Notes: generated by a model not told the origin, from the sequence alone. A stretch of DNA of 64,000 nt from Adenanthera pavonina (GCA_026686845.1 JAIVEN010000002.1:28556001-28620000), one strand, 5' to 3'. Counted from the first letter of the stretch, positions 49,900-62,737 are shown. A program made the numbers and translations.

Positions 49900-50170
49900 A
49901 ATAAAAATCTGATTATGAAGTTTTACAAACATGATTATATTTTTTTGTAGTTGACTTAGGATCGGTTTGTTTAATCTTTTTAAAAGAATGATTTTTAAAT
50001 TAAGCATGGTAAAATGTTATTAAAAATATTTCCCAAGTTATTAAAAAAAAGTAAGCATGGTAGAAATAAAAATCTGATTATGAAGTTTTACAAACATGAT
50101 TATATTTTTTTGTAGTTGACTTAGGATCGGTTTGTTTAATCTTTTTAAAAGAATGATTTTTAAATTATTT
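49900..50170. repeat. 165-bp-period direct duplication
   Basis: About 105 bp starting ATAAAAATCTGATTATGAAG at 49901 recurs, essentially unchanged, from 50066. Both copies contain AGGATCGGTTTGTTTAATC. AAGCATGGTA lies in the segment between. Confidence 0.85.
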
Positions 50171-50552
50171 TAAAAAGTGATTAATTATTTAAAGATTTTA
50201 TAAAAAAAACTTATTTTGCATTTGGTTAAAATTGAAAAAACTCTTCTTAGATTGAAAGAGAAATTAGGCATTTGTATTGTGATATTCTCTTGGAAAAATT
50301 TTGTTATTTTTGCAATTGTATAGTGATAAATTTTACATTTCATTTTTTTTTCTTATCTATTGCAATAACACTTTTTTAGAAGCCGCTCAAAATAACTTTT
50401 CAAAATAATAAAAAAACTACTCATTTTTTTAGATTCCGATTATTTTTAAAAATTTAAACAAATGATATAAAATAATTTAAAAGTGACTTTTTTATTGAAA
50501 AAAGTTTATATAAAAAATAACTTTTTTCAATAAAGAAGTCGAAACAAACGTA
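49963..50552. repeat. possible hAT-like MITE disturbed by an internal duplication
   Basis: Left end CGGTTTGTTTAATC, right end on the other strand GTACGTTTGTTTCGAC, interior with TTTTTAAAA-type repeats on both arms. The left end is duplicated by the 165-bp event above. Target duplication not identified. Confidence 0.45.
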
Positions 50553-50937
50553 CTCTTAATTTACTTATCTTTGATAGAATGACTACCCTGATAATCTCTC
50601 AATCAAGCACTTGAGGAAAAGAAATAAAGAAAGAAATGCTCATCATTTTTCCGATAATAAATTTGCCTACAGAAAAAGATAGGTTAGAAAAATTCATTCC
50701 AGTTACCTAGAAAAATGAAAGATCATTGCAAAAGAGACCCAAGGACAAGAACCTTTGGTTCACATAACAAATCAGAATTATAATATAAAATTCTCGTATA
50801 CAAGGGGCTTACTGAAACAAAATGTCAAAAGAACTTGATGCCGTCATACACACACGTTTTCCACCTTGAATTTGAAGTAATAATGAAGCTAATTCGATGT
50901 GTTAATACTTGGAAATATTGTAATTGCCTTGTGCATC

Positions 50938-53900
50938 TCAGATTAAACCCAGTTCTTCCTTGAGGGTCTTAACTGCCCCTGATACACCATCCTGCAATTT
51001 GGAGAATCATTATGAAAACATATCAGCATAGTTATGGCATGTTTCCACACATAAATTTTGCGTGAAATTATAAAGTCATGGACATTTGTAGCTGATGAAA
51101 ACACAAGAAATGAATCTGAATTCTTCTCTACTTCATTCAAATGAGAGACCCGGACTTATTTTTAAAAGGACCATGGCTGCAGGTCAGCCACTTGGGTGAC
51201 AAGAGACAATGTGATAAAGATACACATTTAAGAGGAAATCAAATTAGAGGAACAAATACAACAGTAACAAAAAATCTTATCCTAATAACAAAAAATCTTA
51301 TCCTACTGAGTGAGATCGGCTACATGAATCATATGAAGCTATTAAGTTCTATCAAAAACCAACTCTTTTCTCCATCATCATGACATACTTTCATTTGAAA
51401 ACATAATGCCAATTGGCAAAGACAAAAGATGTGCACCTAAATATTTTTTTTTCGCAAGTCTTAAATTTGTATACAGTTGAGTGTTCTATGCAAAACCTTG
51501 TGTTTCGAATAGAGTGCAAAAACTTTCACGGGCAATAAAAATGTCAAGGTTTTGGAGTCACCACTTCTCAATTCATCACTTTCAAATGATTGTACTTTTA
51601 TTTCTCTTTTTGTACAGGATTAACACTAATTGTTATTTCGCATCATGAAATTCTAGGACCAATTAGTTCAAATCATATTCTTCATGAAAAAAAATTAATT
51701 CTTTCAAAAGAAGGAAGTTCCAGCTGTAGGGAAAAATGCAATAAATTTGACTAATGAACGAGAAGAAAAGGGTCTATTCACAGATTAAATTTAACCGTCC
51801 TCTTCCTCCTTTTGTTTAAGAAAATGAGAGTGATATCCTCCTTTATACATGTTTTCCTCATAGAAAAAGAAATTTTAATACATGTAAAAGAAAATGCAAC
51901 TTGTTGGAGGATAAGAAATCCTCAAATGAGAGAACACTAGAAAACCTCCAAACAGAACAAGAAATAAGCCGCCTGAAATCCTTTATACACATTTTTTTTT
52001 TCTTCACAGAGGAGGCACGTGGCTTTTATGTACATGTTATCTTCACCATTCTAGTTCCAAACAACATTTTAATTTGACAAGATAACATGCACTTTACACT
52101 GTAATTTATCAAATATATATAATGTACGTAAATTATGAGTAACTTATAATGAAAAATTATTGCTAAAGAAAGAAACAAGTTATGTCAGAAAAATAAAACT
52201 AAAGACGTAAGAAAGTAAATGTTTTCAAATAAATGGACAAATAAAAATCCTACTATCTAATTAAGATGAAGATATTTGGTTCTTCAAGTATATATTTGTG
52301 AAAAGGATATCAGTTCAATTTTTCTGTTAACTGACAAAAAGGAGAGGAGGAAAAACACGAGCATAAAACTTCGACAGGGAGTGATAAAGATATTTATTTC
52401 ATTATCATATATTCCAATGTGACACTGGAAGCATATACTGTATACTATATAGTGATCTATTAAAAAACAAAAGAAAACTCTAAAATGCGCTCACCCACAT
52501 CAAGAATAGGCAATACCTCATGTGATATTCTTTCAGCAATTTCAGCTGCACGTGCTTTGACCTTAGGTGATAATGCATCGTGTATTGCGGATGATAGTGC
52601 ATGTGCAGCTTCCTGGACACTTCTCTCATCATTTTTATCAGGCAGCAAATGGTTTCTACGGAGCGGTTCAGATGAAACACCAAGCCAAAACATTCTCTCA
52701 GCCCAATAAAACTGATCTAACATGAAAGGACACACTACCTGCAAGATTGCTCAAACCACTCAAGCTCATTTGAAGACACATGATCTGCATCCTGAGAGTT
52801 TTATCATGTTGGAATAGTTTGCATTGTATAATATAAGGCAGCCAAAGATGCACAATACACATGCAGAAGACGGACACCATTAGACACAACCAACTCATTA
52901 CCTGAGCATGACAGAAAATCATTATATGCGTAATGATCCAAACTTTTACATAGAAATTAGCATAAAAATCAGACTAGTGTTTTAGCTAATTAAGGGTACC
53001 ATAATATAAACACTGTATTTTGTCCAGGTACTTTTATAAAACTTTTCTTTCTTTCAAGCATAATTTTAGCCATTTAGATAGGGTCAAAATTATTCTTTCA
53101 CTTTTGGCATAATTTTAGTCCTTGAAAAGAAAAGAATATATGATCTTATTCAAGACCATTTGATTATTTAGTGTTATTCTTACTTTAGATTTTAAGATTT
53201 TAGACTTCATCGAGCATAGTCTTATATTAATAGTTATTTAAAATTTTATAACAAAGTCCACAATGAATAAAAATCCAAACTCCATTAAGAAAAAGTTCTT
53301 CCTAAAAACCTCAACCCATACCCATTCGAAGAGCAAGACGAAAGTACATTACCCCATCAACTGTTACTTATTTTATTTAGTTGAAAAAATAAAAACAAAA
53401 ATAAAAGAAAGGAAACTCAAGATTGTTCTGTCAATTCCTCTCTCATGCACTCCTAGGCAAAAACAAAGCAAATGATTCTCTCTTCATACCAGAAAAAAAT
53501 TTCTCTCTCCCAAAAGAAAAATAAAATAAAATAAGTAGGCACCACAAATGAGAATAACACTTACCCTATCTCCTTCTACCTCTCTACTCTTTTATCTTGG
53601 CCACAAAAGAACTATTTCTTTTCCTCTCCATCATCTCCCTTGGCCAAACCCAAAAGTTCTTCCTCATCTCTCTAGTTCTCTCTTTTGCCTCGCAACCCAC
53701 AAACCAAAACAACCACCGCACCTCCACTGTGCTCAAATCATGGGAGCTTCATGTTGGCGGCTTTTTGAACTTTGATCTAGGGTATCTAGAGTGATAACCA
53801 TTCATTAATCCCTCCATATTTGGCTCCCTGAGGAAATTTCTAAATTTAATCCTGGATTTGCTCCAAATAGGAGAGATTTAGTTGAGTATTGTGCCATAAA

Positions 53901-55691
53901 AAGGAAGCATAAGCTACAAATGGCTTTAGGTGAAATATACATAATCTTAGCCACACCTAGTATAGGTATTAGGTAACTAATGTACAGTATATTTGTTATT
54001 CATGATTATAGGGAACTCTGAAACTATCCCTATAGTTGGGGTTTAGCTCAGAGCTTGCTGTTAGAAGCTTGATAGTGTCTCAATGACCAATCCAATTTTG
54101 AAAACTACGGTTTAAAGAGATGAATCTTTGATTTATTCCCATGTATATAAATTTTTCATTTCTGTAGGCTTACAGGACCAAGATTAACCACATACCCTGT
54201 GCTGGTCCCTCCTATTTTTTGGTGCGCGATAATAGGCAATAGGTATTAGGAAGCATGACGAAGAATATTGGGTTTCTAATCAAGACATATTATAACTGAG
54301 AAGCGCAGGCAGTTCTGCCCACCAACAAAATATTAAAAATTTCTCCTCATCGCAATTGCTTATATTTTATGGGAAAAAAAAAAGATTATAGTTTTGAAGG
54401 CTGACTCAGCCAAACTCGATTGTAAACTTGGGTTATTCATTAAATAATTGATTATTTACTAGATTACCCAAATCACTTTCATGCACGCCAAAGGCATATA
54501 TTAGCATGAAAATGCTAACTCCATAAACCTGAAGAAGGCATATAGACAGATTTAATACAAAGCAAGCTTATAGCTCTTTCTTGTGCATTTTCTCAAGCAA
54601 GAAGATCTGCATCTAATAAAGCATGTATGGTAACAAGGATTTAATACACAGCTCCTTACTAACCTGCGGTGTACCTGCCTGTAATGCAGCAGCAGTAGTT
54701 CCACTAAATTCAAGGAAAAGAATACAAAATAAAAATTAGCAACTACAATTGGCACTCTCGAGTGCAAATAAATCCATAATATTGAAGCACCTGAAGGGAT
54801 CAGAATACAAATTCTCCTACCTGCCACCATGGTGAATTACAGCAGCACATTTTGGGAAAAGCCAACCATATGGTATAGATCTATTCACATGAAAAGAACT
54901 GTCGTCTTTAAGATTGAGAGAATGGTCACTTAATAAGCATTTTGTCTCTTTTCAAAACGTATCATTAGAAAAATGAAAACTAATAATCTTTTTTTTTTTT
55001 ATAAACAAACTAATAATCTTTTAATCGAAACAGAAATTACAAAAACCCAATAAGTTGCATACCCCTTGTTGAAATCCCAGTAAATCTATCAGAAATTCTA
55101 TTTTACAGGCATTGATAACCCACCCCCTGGTTCTTTTCCAACCCACCATAAAGTTCTAAAATAAAGACAATGGGAACACTTACCCAAAAAAGCTAAAAAG
55201 TCGCCCACCGAAAAGAACAACACAATCTTCACTTAGACATCTCTGATCCGACATTTCAGTGGCAAACATATGAACTACTGATTCTAAAGGTTTATATCCT
55301 GCTGTAAAAAGAACAAATCTGTAATTTGTCATCTTCAGAACACTCTGAAGAACACAAACAAACGTGTGAGGGTCTTTCAGAAAACCCATGCTGCATGAGA
55401 AAAGGGAAAAATTAGGTTTAGAAACTAAACACCAACAAAAGTACCATGTTATAAAAGCTAAGAGTCAAGTTTAAAACAATTGATACCTTCCTATAGAACT
55501 CAACCCAACAAAAATTGGTGCAGTCTCTATAAAGTTTTGCAGTTCTAGATGTCTGAGACATAAGTAATCTTTTGCACTTTTATGTCCTGATGGGTCAACT
55601 ACTGAAATTTCTCTGCACATCGTACATGTAAACTGCCATTCAATAGGGAGGAACCAAAAGCCACAAACCCGTACTTTTGATGGCCAGTATG
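50938..55691 (-). CDS. UDP-glycosyltransferase (sterol glucosyltransferase-like), 3' part only
   Basis: Six exons on the minus strand: 55691-55487, 55390-55184, 54928-54821, 54703-54664, 52738-52499, 50991-50938, giving 283 codons in one consistent frame. Exon 1 here has YWPSKVRVCGFWFLPIEW and APIFVGLSSIG; exon 2 continues SMGFLKDPHTF...RFVLFTAGY. Exons 3-4 carry the nucleotide-sugar-binding signature FPKCAAVIHHGGSGTTAAAL, and exon 5 continues VVCPFMLDQFYWAERM. These motifs are those of the UGT80-like/GT28-type C-terminal domain, which binds UDP-glucose; sterol or lipid acceptors are typical of the family. The first exon seen begins in phase, after a good branch site (TACTAAT) and CAG, so upstream exons encoding the acceptor domain must exist beyond the transposons at 56028 and lie outside this window. 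The donor after exon 5 is unusual (see findings). Intron 52739-54663 is 1.9 kb and holds nothing recognisable. Confidence 0.85.
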
Positions 55692-56027
55692 CTGCATATG
55701 CCTTAAAATTAGTAGGGTCATAAAATTGAGTCTTAAAACAAGTGTACTAGAGGAATCTCTCGCACCAGTAGCATGTTAAATTTTAGAATGCAGCACATTA
55801 TAAAATTTATATTCTTATTCACGGACAGGGAAACAAACTTAGGTGCATGCCAGTTCACAACTAATTTTGACTTTGCATGGTTCTAATAAAGAAATCATAA
55901 CCCAGAAACTAATGATCATGAATAATTAATCATAGAATTTGATTTCAAACAAATTTCTGCTCCACTTTTTAACTAAATACACTAGACAAAATGAATTTGA
56001 ACAGTATATGCAACACATATTCCTTAT

Positions 56028-56295
56028 TGTTGGCGGCACACTCTTGGGTCTCATAAGTAGCCCAAACCTACCTACCTTTCCCTAATTGAGTTATTTTTAT
56101 TATTTTTATCTATTTACTGCTACTTTTCTGTTACAGATTTTATATTATTCTGCCCTTAGTATCTTGATAGTTAGGATAGAAGAATAAGTCAAGATATCTT
56201 AGAGAAATCCTAGACACAAATTTATATATATGTATCGACTTTCTTAGCTATGAAAAAGAAAAAATAGAGGCATCACTTTCCTCTAATTTCCCACA
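56028..56295 (+). repeat. 5' LTR of copia element 1
   Basis: 268 bp, starting TGTTGGCGGCACAC and ending TAATTTCCCACA, immediately before the primer site. The partner LTR is outside the window, so the boundaries rest on TG...CA and the primer site alone. Confidence 0.75.
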
Positions 56296-56309
56296 TGGTA
56301 TTAGAGCAT
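56296..56309 (+). promoter_or_regulatory. primer binding site of copia element 1
   Basis: TGGTATTAGAGCAT, one substitution from the TGGTATCAGAGC complement of initiator tRNA-Met, directly after the LTR. Confidence 0.8.
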
Positions 56310-56325
56310 GGTGACTTAAATTATC

Positions 56326-57200
56326 ATGGTTAAATTCGGTCCTTTAAGGGCTTACCAGTCGACAGCAAAAGAGAGTTCTAGTGTCTCCATGGGTGAACAG
56401 AATAGCCGAACTGCAGAGGGTCATCAAAATGCTCTCACCAGTCCCGTGAGTGCTGAAAGTAGTCCTATCTCTATCACTAATCAGAGATTTAATGGGAATA
56501 ACTACTCACAGTGGTCACAAGGGACTTTGATGTACATCATCAGGAGAGGCAAAGAGGACTATCTGACAGGGGATGCTACCTAACAAGATTCTACAGATCC
56601 TAAATTCAGAGCTTCGTGTGCAGAAACTCACATGGTAAAGTCATGGCTCAAATTCCATGACATAGGAAATTGGTGAGACTTATGTACTGCACATGTGGGA
56701 TGCTGTGAAGAAAGCATACTCATCTGTAGAAAATACAGCAGCCTTGATGGAGATTGAGGGGCAGATTCGTGATTTCAAACAGGGCAGTCTCAAGGTATTG
56801 GCAGCAACTAGACCTATACGAGATTTATGAATGGAAGTGCAGTGAAGATGCAGCTACTTATAAGAAGATAGTTGAGAAGGAACGAATTTACATTCTTCTA
56901 GTTGGCCTAAATTCAGAATTTGATAAGGTCAGGAGGAGGATTATGGCAACACGTCCTTTACCATCTCTTGACAAAACATTTGCTCAAGTCAAATTTGAAG
57001 AGAGCAAGAGAAAATTAACTTAGATTTTACCTCCATCTCAATCTATGATAGAATTTGTAGCTATGGTGGCAAAAGGTGTTTGTGCAGATTCTAAGACAAA
57101 GAAAGGAGATAAACCTACCTGTGAGCATTGCAACAAGATAGGTCACAACAAGGATAAGTGCTGGAAATTACATGGCAAACTAGCTAACTGGAAACCGAGA
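56326..57200 (+). pseudogene. copia element 1 gag
   Basis: Gag-type reading from MVKFGPLRAY, with NQRFNGNNYSQWSQG (the substrate-binding-like N-terminal motif of plant copia gag), stop at 56581, further frames to LPSLDKTFAQVKFEESKRKL, and a CCHC knuckle CEHCNKIGHNKDKC near 57120. Broken by several stops and shifts. Confidence 0.8.
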
Positions 57201-57221
57201 TAGAAAAATGAGGCTCGAGGC

Positions 57222-57710
57222 ATGGTGGTCGTTGGAGAAGGATCACAGCAGGAGAACACCAATCTGACCAATGCTGAGTTATTGAATATAATTCAGCAAA
57301 TGGTCAGCCAGAACCAGAATTCTAAAAAAATAGTTGGCTCAAGTGCCATGGCAACCTCAAGTAACCCTATCATCAGAAATGTTGCATCCCCAGATACATG
57401 GATTGTGGACTTAGATGTGACAAATTATATGACAAATGATTCATCTAATTTGATTGATTTTGTTCCTAGTTCTGAAAAACAATTTGTTATTATTGCTGAT
57501 GGGTCCAAAGCTGAGGTAATAGGAAGAGGAAGTGTACGTTTGACTAATAATATTATTTTGAAAGATGTTTTAGTTATTCCTTCACTTGATAGTAATTTGC
57601 TTTCTGTTAGCAAACTAACAAAATATTTGAAATGTAAAGCCAGTTTTGATGAATTGGGTTGTTTTTTCCCGGACTTAGTGAAGGGGAAGAGGATTGGTAG
57701 TGCTAGAGAG
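57222..57710 (+). pseudogene. copia element 1 protease region, truncated by insertion
   Basis: Reads WIVDLDVTNYMTNDSSNLID and later IADGSKAEVIGRGSVRL and LSVSKLTKYLKC, the flap and C-terminal parts of a copia aspartic protease. The active-site triad expected as D-S-G is here D-L-D, so the copy was inactive regardless. It is cut at RIGSARE by copia element 2 and resumes at 62745. Confidence 0.85.
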
Positions 57711-57988
57711 TGTTGAGATATCAGATATGTAGCCCAGCCCACTTATATATATAAATATTAACTTCCTATAATATCTATATCTATTATAATCTTAGTAGAT
57801 ATACAAGATATCATTGTAGATATTATTTGTAAATATTCTTTATGATTTGATTTGATTTGATTTGATTTGGTTGTATCTAATCCTACATGTGTAAATCTGA
57901 TAGTATATGATTTTATATATATGAGAAACAGTGGTCACGGTGTGTATCACTGTTTGAGCCATTCTTCACTCTAAAACCTAATCTTGTC
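57711..57988 (+). repeat. 5' LTR of copia element 2
   Basis: About 278 bp, longer than its partner mainly through extra TTTGA units at about 57846-57868. Its end CTTGTC is followed by the primer site rather than CA, so the last two bases may have changed. Confidence 0.85.
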
Positions 57989-57989
57989 T

Positions 57990-58003
57990 TGGTATCTAGA
58001 GCC
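57990..58003 (+). promoter_or_regulatory. primer binding site of copia element 2
   Basis: TGGTATCTAGAGCC, the initiator tRNA-Met primer complement with a one-base insertion, two bases after the LTR. Confidence 0.7.
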
Positions 58004-58037
58004 CTAAGGCTAGTCGCCCTTCTCCAATTTCAAAACC

Positions 58038-59216
58038 ATGGCCGAAACACATACCTCTATTGCCCTTGATGCTGAAAAACATACTACTACGGCTTCCCCC
58101 AGTTCGCACACAATTGCTGCTTCTCTGGGTTCGCATGCTTATTCCTCTAATGCGATTAATCCTCTTGGCAAGTCCAGTATTTTCTCTTCTCATATGTTGC
58201 AATCAATTTCTCTTAAGATGCAGAAAACAAACTATATGCATTGGAATTCTCTTGTCTATCCACTGATAGTAGGAAATCGACTTGGCGATTTTATAGATGG
58301 GTCATATACAATACCTCCTAACGCAATCACTGAAGGAGATATGGTCAAAACCAATCCTACATATGTAGATTGGATTTCTATGGACCAATTATTACTTGGA
58401 TGGCTTAGGAATTCAATGTTTGCAGAGGTAGCAAGCTAACTTATTCATTGTTCTACTTCTCATGAGTTATGGAAAACTACCAAGGAGCTTTTTGGAGCCC
58501 AGTCATGTGCTCGAGTTACTCTATTACATTCAGAATTTCAGAGAACTAGGAAAAACGAGATGACTATGGAGTCCTATCTCATAAAAATGAAGAGTCTTGC
58601 AGATAATTTAAAGGTTGTTGGCAGTCCCATCGCTCTTCTAGATCCGATTTTACAAACTCTCTCCAGTCTTGATGCTGATTATAATGCTGTGGTGGTTCAA
58701 CTTGCTGATAAAGTAGACTTAACTTGGGTAGAGCTGCAATCACATCTTCTCACGTTCGAAAGTCATCTTGAGCAACTTAATCAACTTTCAAATCTGTCCT
58801 TAGATTCTACCTTTGCAAATTTGGCAAAGGCTGATTTTCGGGTTAACTTTCATGGCTCATGGCGAGGTTCTAATTCAAGAGGCACTTGTGGAAGAAGCAG
58901 AGGACGGTCTGGTCGTGGTGGTAAGTTTATTTGTCAACTCTGTAACTGCACTGGTCATATGGCCAGTTCATGTTTTTATAGGTTTGACAGGAATTTTCAG
59001 AGCATCAGTGATTCTAATCAACAAGGAGGCTCGAATTCTGGGAGTTTTAATCGAGCTCTAGTTGCCACACCTCAGATAGTGGCCGATGATTACTGGTACC
59101 TTGACAGCGGCACCAACAATCACATTACAGTTGATAACACAAAGTCAGATAAGTCTTCTCCCACAAATGGTAACCTTACAGTTACAGTTGGGAATGGTGA
59201 AAAAATTGATGTTTAA
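58038..59216 (+). pseudogene. copia element 2 gag and protease start
   Basis: Gag begins MAETHTS, with SISLKMQKTNYMHWNSLVYP, a stop at 58437, then a second frame from 58560 (MTMESYLIKMKSLADNL) through a CX2CX4HX4C knuckle CQLCNCTGHMASSC near 58940 to YWYLDSGTNNHIT. The protease D-S-G triad is intact here. A stop follows at 59214. Confidence 0.85.
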
Positions 59217-60250
59217 TAAATAGGGATAGGACAAGTTAATCAAGTTGATGGTTCTGCTCTTAATATAAAAAAAGTTCTATATGCTCCTTAAATTTCCAAT
59301 GATTTATTGAGTGTTTATAAAATGAACCTTGATCATGATGCACTTGTAATTTTTGCCTCTGATGGATATTGTGTGAAGGACAGAAACTCCGGTAGGATAC
59401 TATTGCAAGGAGGAGTGAATAATGGATACTATCGAGTAGCAAAGCAGAACAATAAATCCATGGCACTGACCGCTAATGTACAGAAAGTTCTATCGAAGTC
59501 TGAAGTTCAAAAGTGGCATTGCAGACTTGGCCATCCTTCTAGTAGAATTTTAGGCATAGTTTTACGAAGTTATGATTTGAATTTTGATCCAAATAAAGGA
59601 ATAAAGTTTTGTGATTCTTGTCAATATGGCAAATTACATGCTTTACCATTTAAAGTTTCCAATTCTCATGCCTCATAACCTTTGAACTTGTTCATATTGA
59701 CCTATGGGGCCTGCTCCAATTTCTTCTACTAGTGGATTTAAATTTTATGTGCTTTTTGTTGATGATTATAGCCGCTACACATGGTTATACCCACTCAAAC
59801 ATAAAGATGAGACGTTAGGTGCATTTAAGAATAACAAAAATATGGTAGAAAATCAGTTTTGCTAACTTGGTTGATGAATCTGGCATTGTGTTTAGACAGT
59901 CTTCTCCCTATACCTCACAATAGAACGAGAGAGCAGAACATAAACATAGGCATGTGGTTGAAATGGGTTTAACACTTTTAGCTTAAGCTCAAATGCCTTT
60001 GTACTATTGGTGGGAGGCTTTTCATATTGCTGTCAGACTTATTAATAAGCTTCCTTCTTCTTCTTTGGGAGTTGTTTCGCCTTACTTTAAATTATTTAAT
60101 AAGTATCCAGAGTTGGAAGATCTCAAAGTGTTTGGATGTGTATGTTTCCCATGCTTGAGGCCTTACAATCAACATAAGCTTCAATTTCACACTACAAAAT
60201 GTGTATTCATTGGCTATAGTGACTCTCACAAGGGATTCTGATGTTTATCT
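59217..60250 (+). pseudogene. copia element 2 GAG-pre-integrase and integrase
   Basis: The HCRLGHPSS...FCDSCQYGK zinc-binding segment (59515-59640) is followed, after a stop at 59678 and frameshifts, by core pieces around 59745-59960 and by WEAFHIAVRLINKLPS and FGCVCFPCLRPYN (59993-60241), standard C-terminal copia integrase motifs. Confidence 0.85.
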
Positions 60251-60930
60251 CTCATAGGTAAAATTTACACTTCGAGGCATGTTGTTTTTAATGAAGATGA
60301 TTTTCCTTTTTCAATAGGATTCTTAAACACTAAAAGACCACCGGAGGAAGAAATACAACTTGCCAATTTCTTCCAAATTCCTTCATCCTCATGATTTTCC
60401 TTTTTCAACAGGATTCTTAAACACTAAGAGACCACCTAAGGAAGAAATACAACCTGCCAATTTCTTTCAAATTCCTTCATCCTCTTTGGTGACACCATTA
60501 ACCATCAACACCTCACTAGCTGATTCTTCATATTCAAAACCATCAAAACCCTCCAATTCTTCAGACTTATCAGCGAAGAAGCAAAATAAGCAATGAACAA
60601 CTAGCTAGTCCAACTAGACCTCAATTGGAAGCTAATCTGTCTCATTCTCCTGCATCTCCTAATGATAATCTGGATCCCCAAGATGCCATTAGTGATCGCA
60701 ATCAGTCCAGTGCATCAGTTCCGGTCATGGCAGCTGATAAGAACAAGGGACAAGATGCTCCTTCAACTGAATCTACTTCAAATGATCAACACTTTGACAA
60801 TCAAGTACCTGTTGCTGCAACTCACAGTTCTAATTCTACAATTCTACCTCCCACAGGTCAGTCTCAATCCACTCATCCCATGATGACTCAGAGCAAAACA
60901 TTAATGGCTTGAAATCATAATCAAGCTTGT

Positions 60931-62447
60931 GTGGCTGTCACAGATGTTAGCCATAGGGAGCCTCAAAGAATGTCAGAAGCTCTGCATTCAAAGGAGTGGA
61001 AGAAAGCAATGAAGAATGAATTTGATGCTTTAATTGCGAATGATACTTGGTCATTGGTACCTTATACAGGGCTGGAGAATATTATTGATAATAAGTGGGT
61101 GTTCAAACTCAAGCTTAAAGTTGATGGAACAGTTGAAAGACACAAAGCTAGACTAGTGGCAAAAGGTTTTCAACAAGATCTGGGAATAGACTACGTAGAA
61201 ACATTCAGTCTAGTTATTAAGGCAGCAACCTTGCAAGTTATCTTGACTATTGTTGCATGTTTTGACTTGGAGATAAGGCAACTAGATTTCAATAATGCTT
61301 TTCCAAATGGTACACCAATGAGAGTATGTTTATGAAACAACCAGAAGGCTTTTAAGATCCAAAAAGGCCATGACATGTCTGCAAGCTCAAGAAGGCATTA
61401 TATGGCCTAAAACAAGCTTTGTGGGCTGGGTATGACAAGCTTAGAGACTCTAACTAGATGGGGTTTTCTAAACTCTAAGAATGACATCTTTATTCTTCTT
61501 GCAAAATAATCATATTATTTTCTTTGTTCTCATTTATGTGGATGATATTATTATTAGTGGCAACAACTCGCAGGGGCTGAAATCTTTATTGAATAAATTG
61601 AGTTCCTTGTTCAAACTCAGATCTTAGGCCACTTAACTATTTTCTTGGCATTCATGCTTATAGAGATAGTACAGGACTTTATTTGAATCCGAAGAAGTAT
61701 GTCACTGGTCTTCTTGAAAAATTTGGAATGCAGAATGCTGTCCCATGTCCTACACCTATGGTGAGTAAAACCTTATCTCTGAATGATGGTGTACCTCTAG
61801 AACAACCATGTCTTTACAGAAGTGCAATTGGAGCTCTACAATATCTGACTAATACCCGTCTAGACATTTGTTTTGCAGTGAACAAGCTTAGCCAATTTCT
61901 AAGTTGTCCCATAATGTACATTGGAAGGCAATTAAACGAGTGTTTAGATATTTAAAGGGAACTCAAAATCTTGGCATTCATCTCAAACCAAGTGAATATC
62001 TTGAGCTCTACGGCTTTGCAGATGCTGATTGGGCATCTTGTCTTGATGACAGGCGAACAGTACGAGGTTACTATGTTAATCTGGGAGATTATCTAATATC
62101 GTGGTCTTCTAGAAAGCAGAAAGTGATCTCTAGGTTTAGTATGGAGGCAGAATATAGATCTTTAGCATGTCTAGCGGCTAAATTGGCATGGATACAATCT
62201 TTGTTGAATGAGGTTAAATTTTCTACTCCAAATCCACCAATTATCTACTGCTGCACTTACTTCTAATCCTGCCTATTATGCTAGAAGCAAGCACATTGAG
62301 ACTGATGTTCATTGTGTAAGAGATAGAACACTGGCTAAACAATTGGAGGTTTGTTATGTTCCTACAGTAGATCAAACTGCAAATTGCCTTACCAAGTTTT
62401 CAACCCACACCAGGTTCAGATTACTTCAAGACAAGCTTGGTGTGTGA
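60931..62447 (+). pseudogene. copia element 2 reverse transcriptase and RNase H
   Basis: RT starts at EWKKAMKNEFDALIANDTWS, then NKWVFKLKLKVDGTVERHKA and RLVAKGFQQDLGIDY, DFNNAF, and, after shifts, the catalytic FVLIYVDDIIISGN near 61530. RNase H shows GFADADWASCLDDRRTVRGY and MEAEYRSLA, with the terminal DVHCVRDR motif near 62310. All catalytic motifs are readable; frames are broken in at least five places. Confidence 0.88.
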
Positions 62448-62461
62448 GATACCCATCAACT

Positions 62462-62471
62462 TGAGAGGGGG
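62462..62471 (+). promoter_or_regulatory. polypurine tract of copia element 2
   Basis: TGAGAGGGGG directly precedes the TG of the 3' LTR. Confidence 0.8.
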
Positions 62472-62737
62472 TGTTGAGATATCAGATATGTAGCCCGGCC
62501 CACTTATATATGTATATTAACTTCCTATAATATCTATATCTATTATAATCTTCGTAGATATAGTAGATATCATTGTAGATATTATTTGTAAATATTCTTT
62601 AGGATTTGATTTGATTTGGTTGTATTTAATCCTACACGTGTAAATATGATTGTATATGATTATATATATGAGAAATAGTGGTCATGGTGTGTATCACCGT
62701 TTGTGCCATTCTTCACTCTAAAACCTAATCTTGTCCA
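62472..62737 (+). repeat. 3' LTR of copia element 2
   Basis: About 266 bp, ending CTTGTCCA, followed by TAGAGAG, the right-hand target duplication, and by resumed element-1 sequence. Confidence 0.88.

Larger units (their letters stand above)
57711..62737 (+). mobile_element. Ty1/copia element 2 (inner), nested in element 1
   Basis: Short LTRs at 57711-57988 and 62472-62737 (both TGTTGAGATATCAGATATGT...), primer site, gag with zinc knuckle, protease, integrase, RT and RNase H, purine tract. Flanked by TAGAGAG on both sides (57704-57710 and 62738-62744), containing the 5-bp duplication expected. Joined across the insertion, the host element-1 frame is continuous. Several stops break gag-pol. 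Confidence 0.92.

Noticed and set aside
53260..53800. Plus-strand frames of 65-75 codons in the UGT intron
   Set aside because: They lie within intron 52739-54663 on the opposite strand and have no start context or domain; considered intron sequence.
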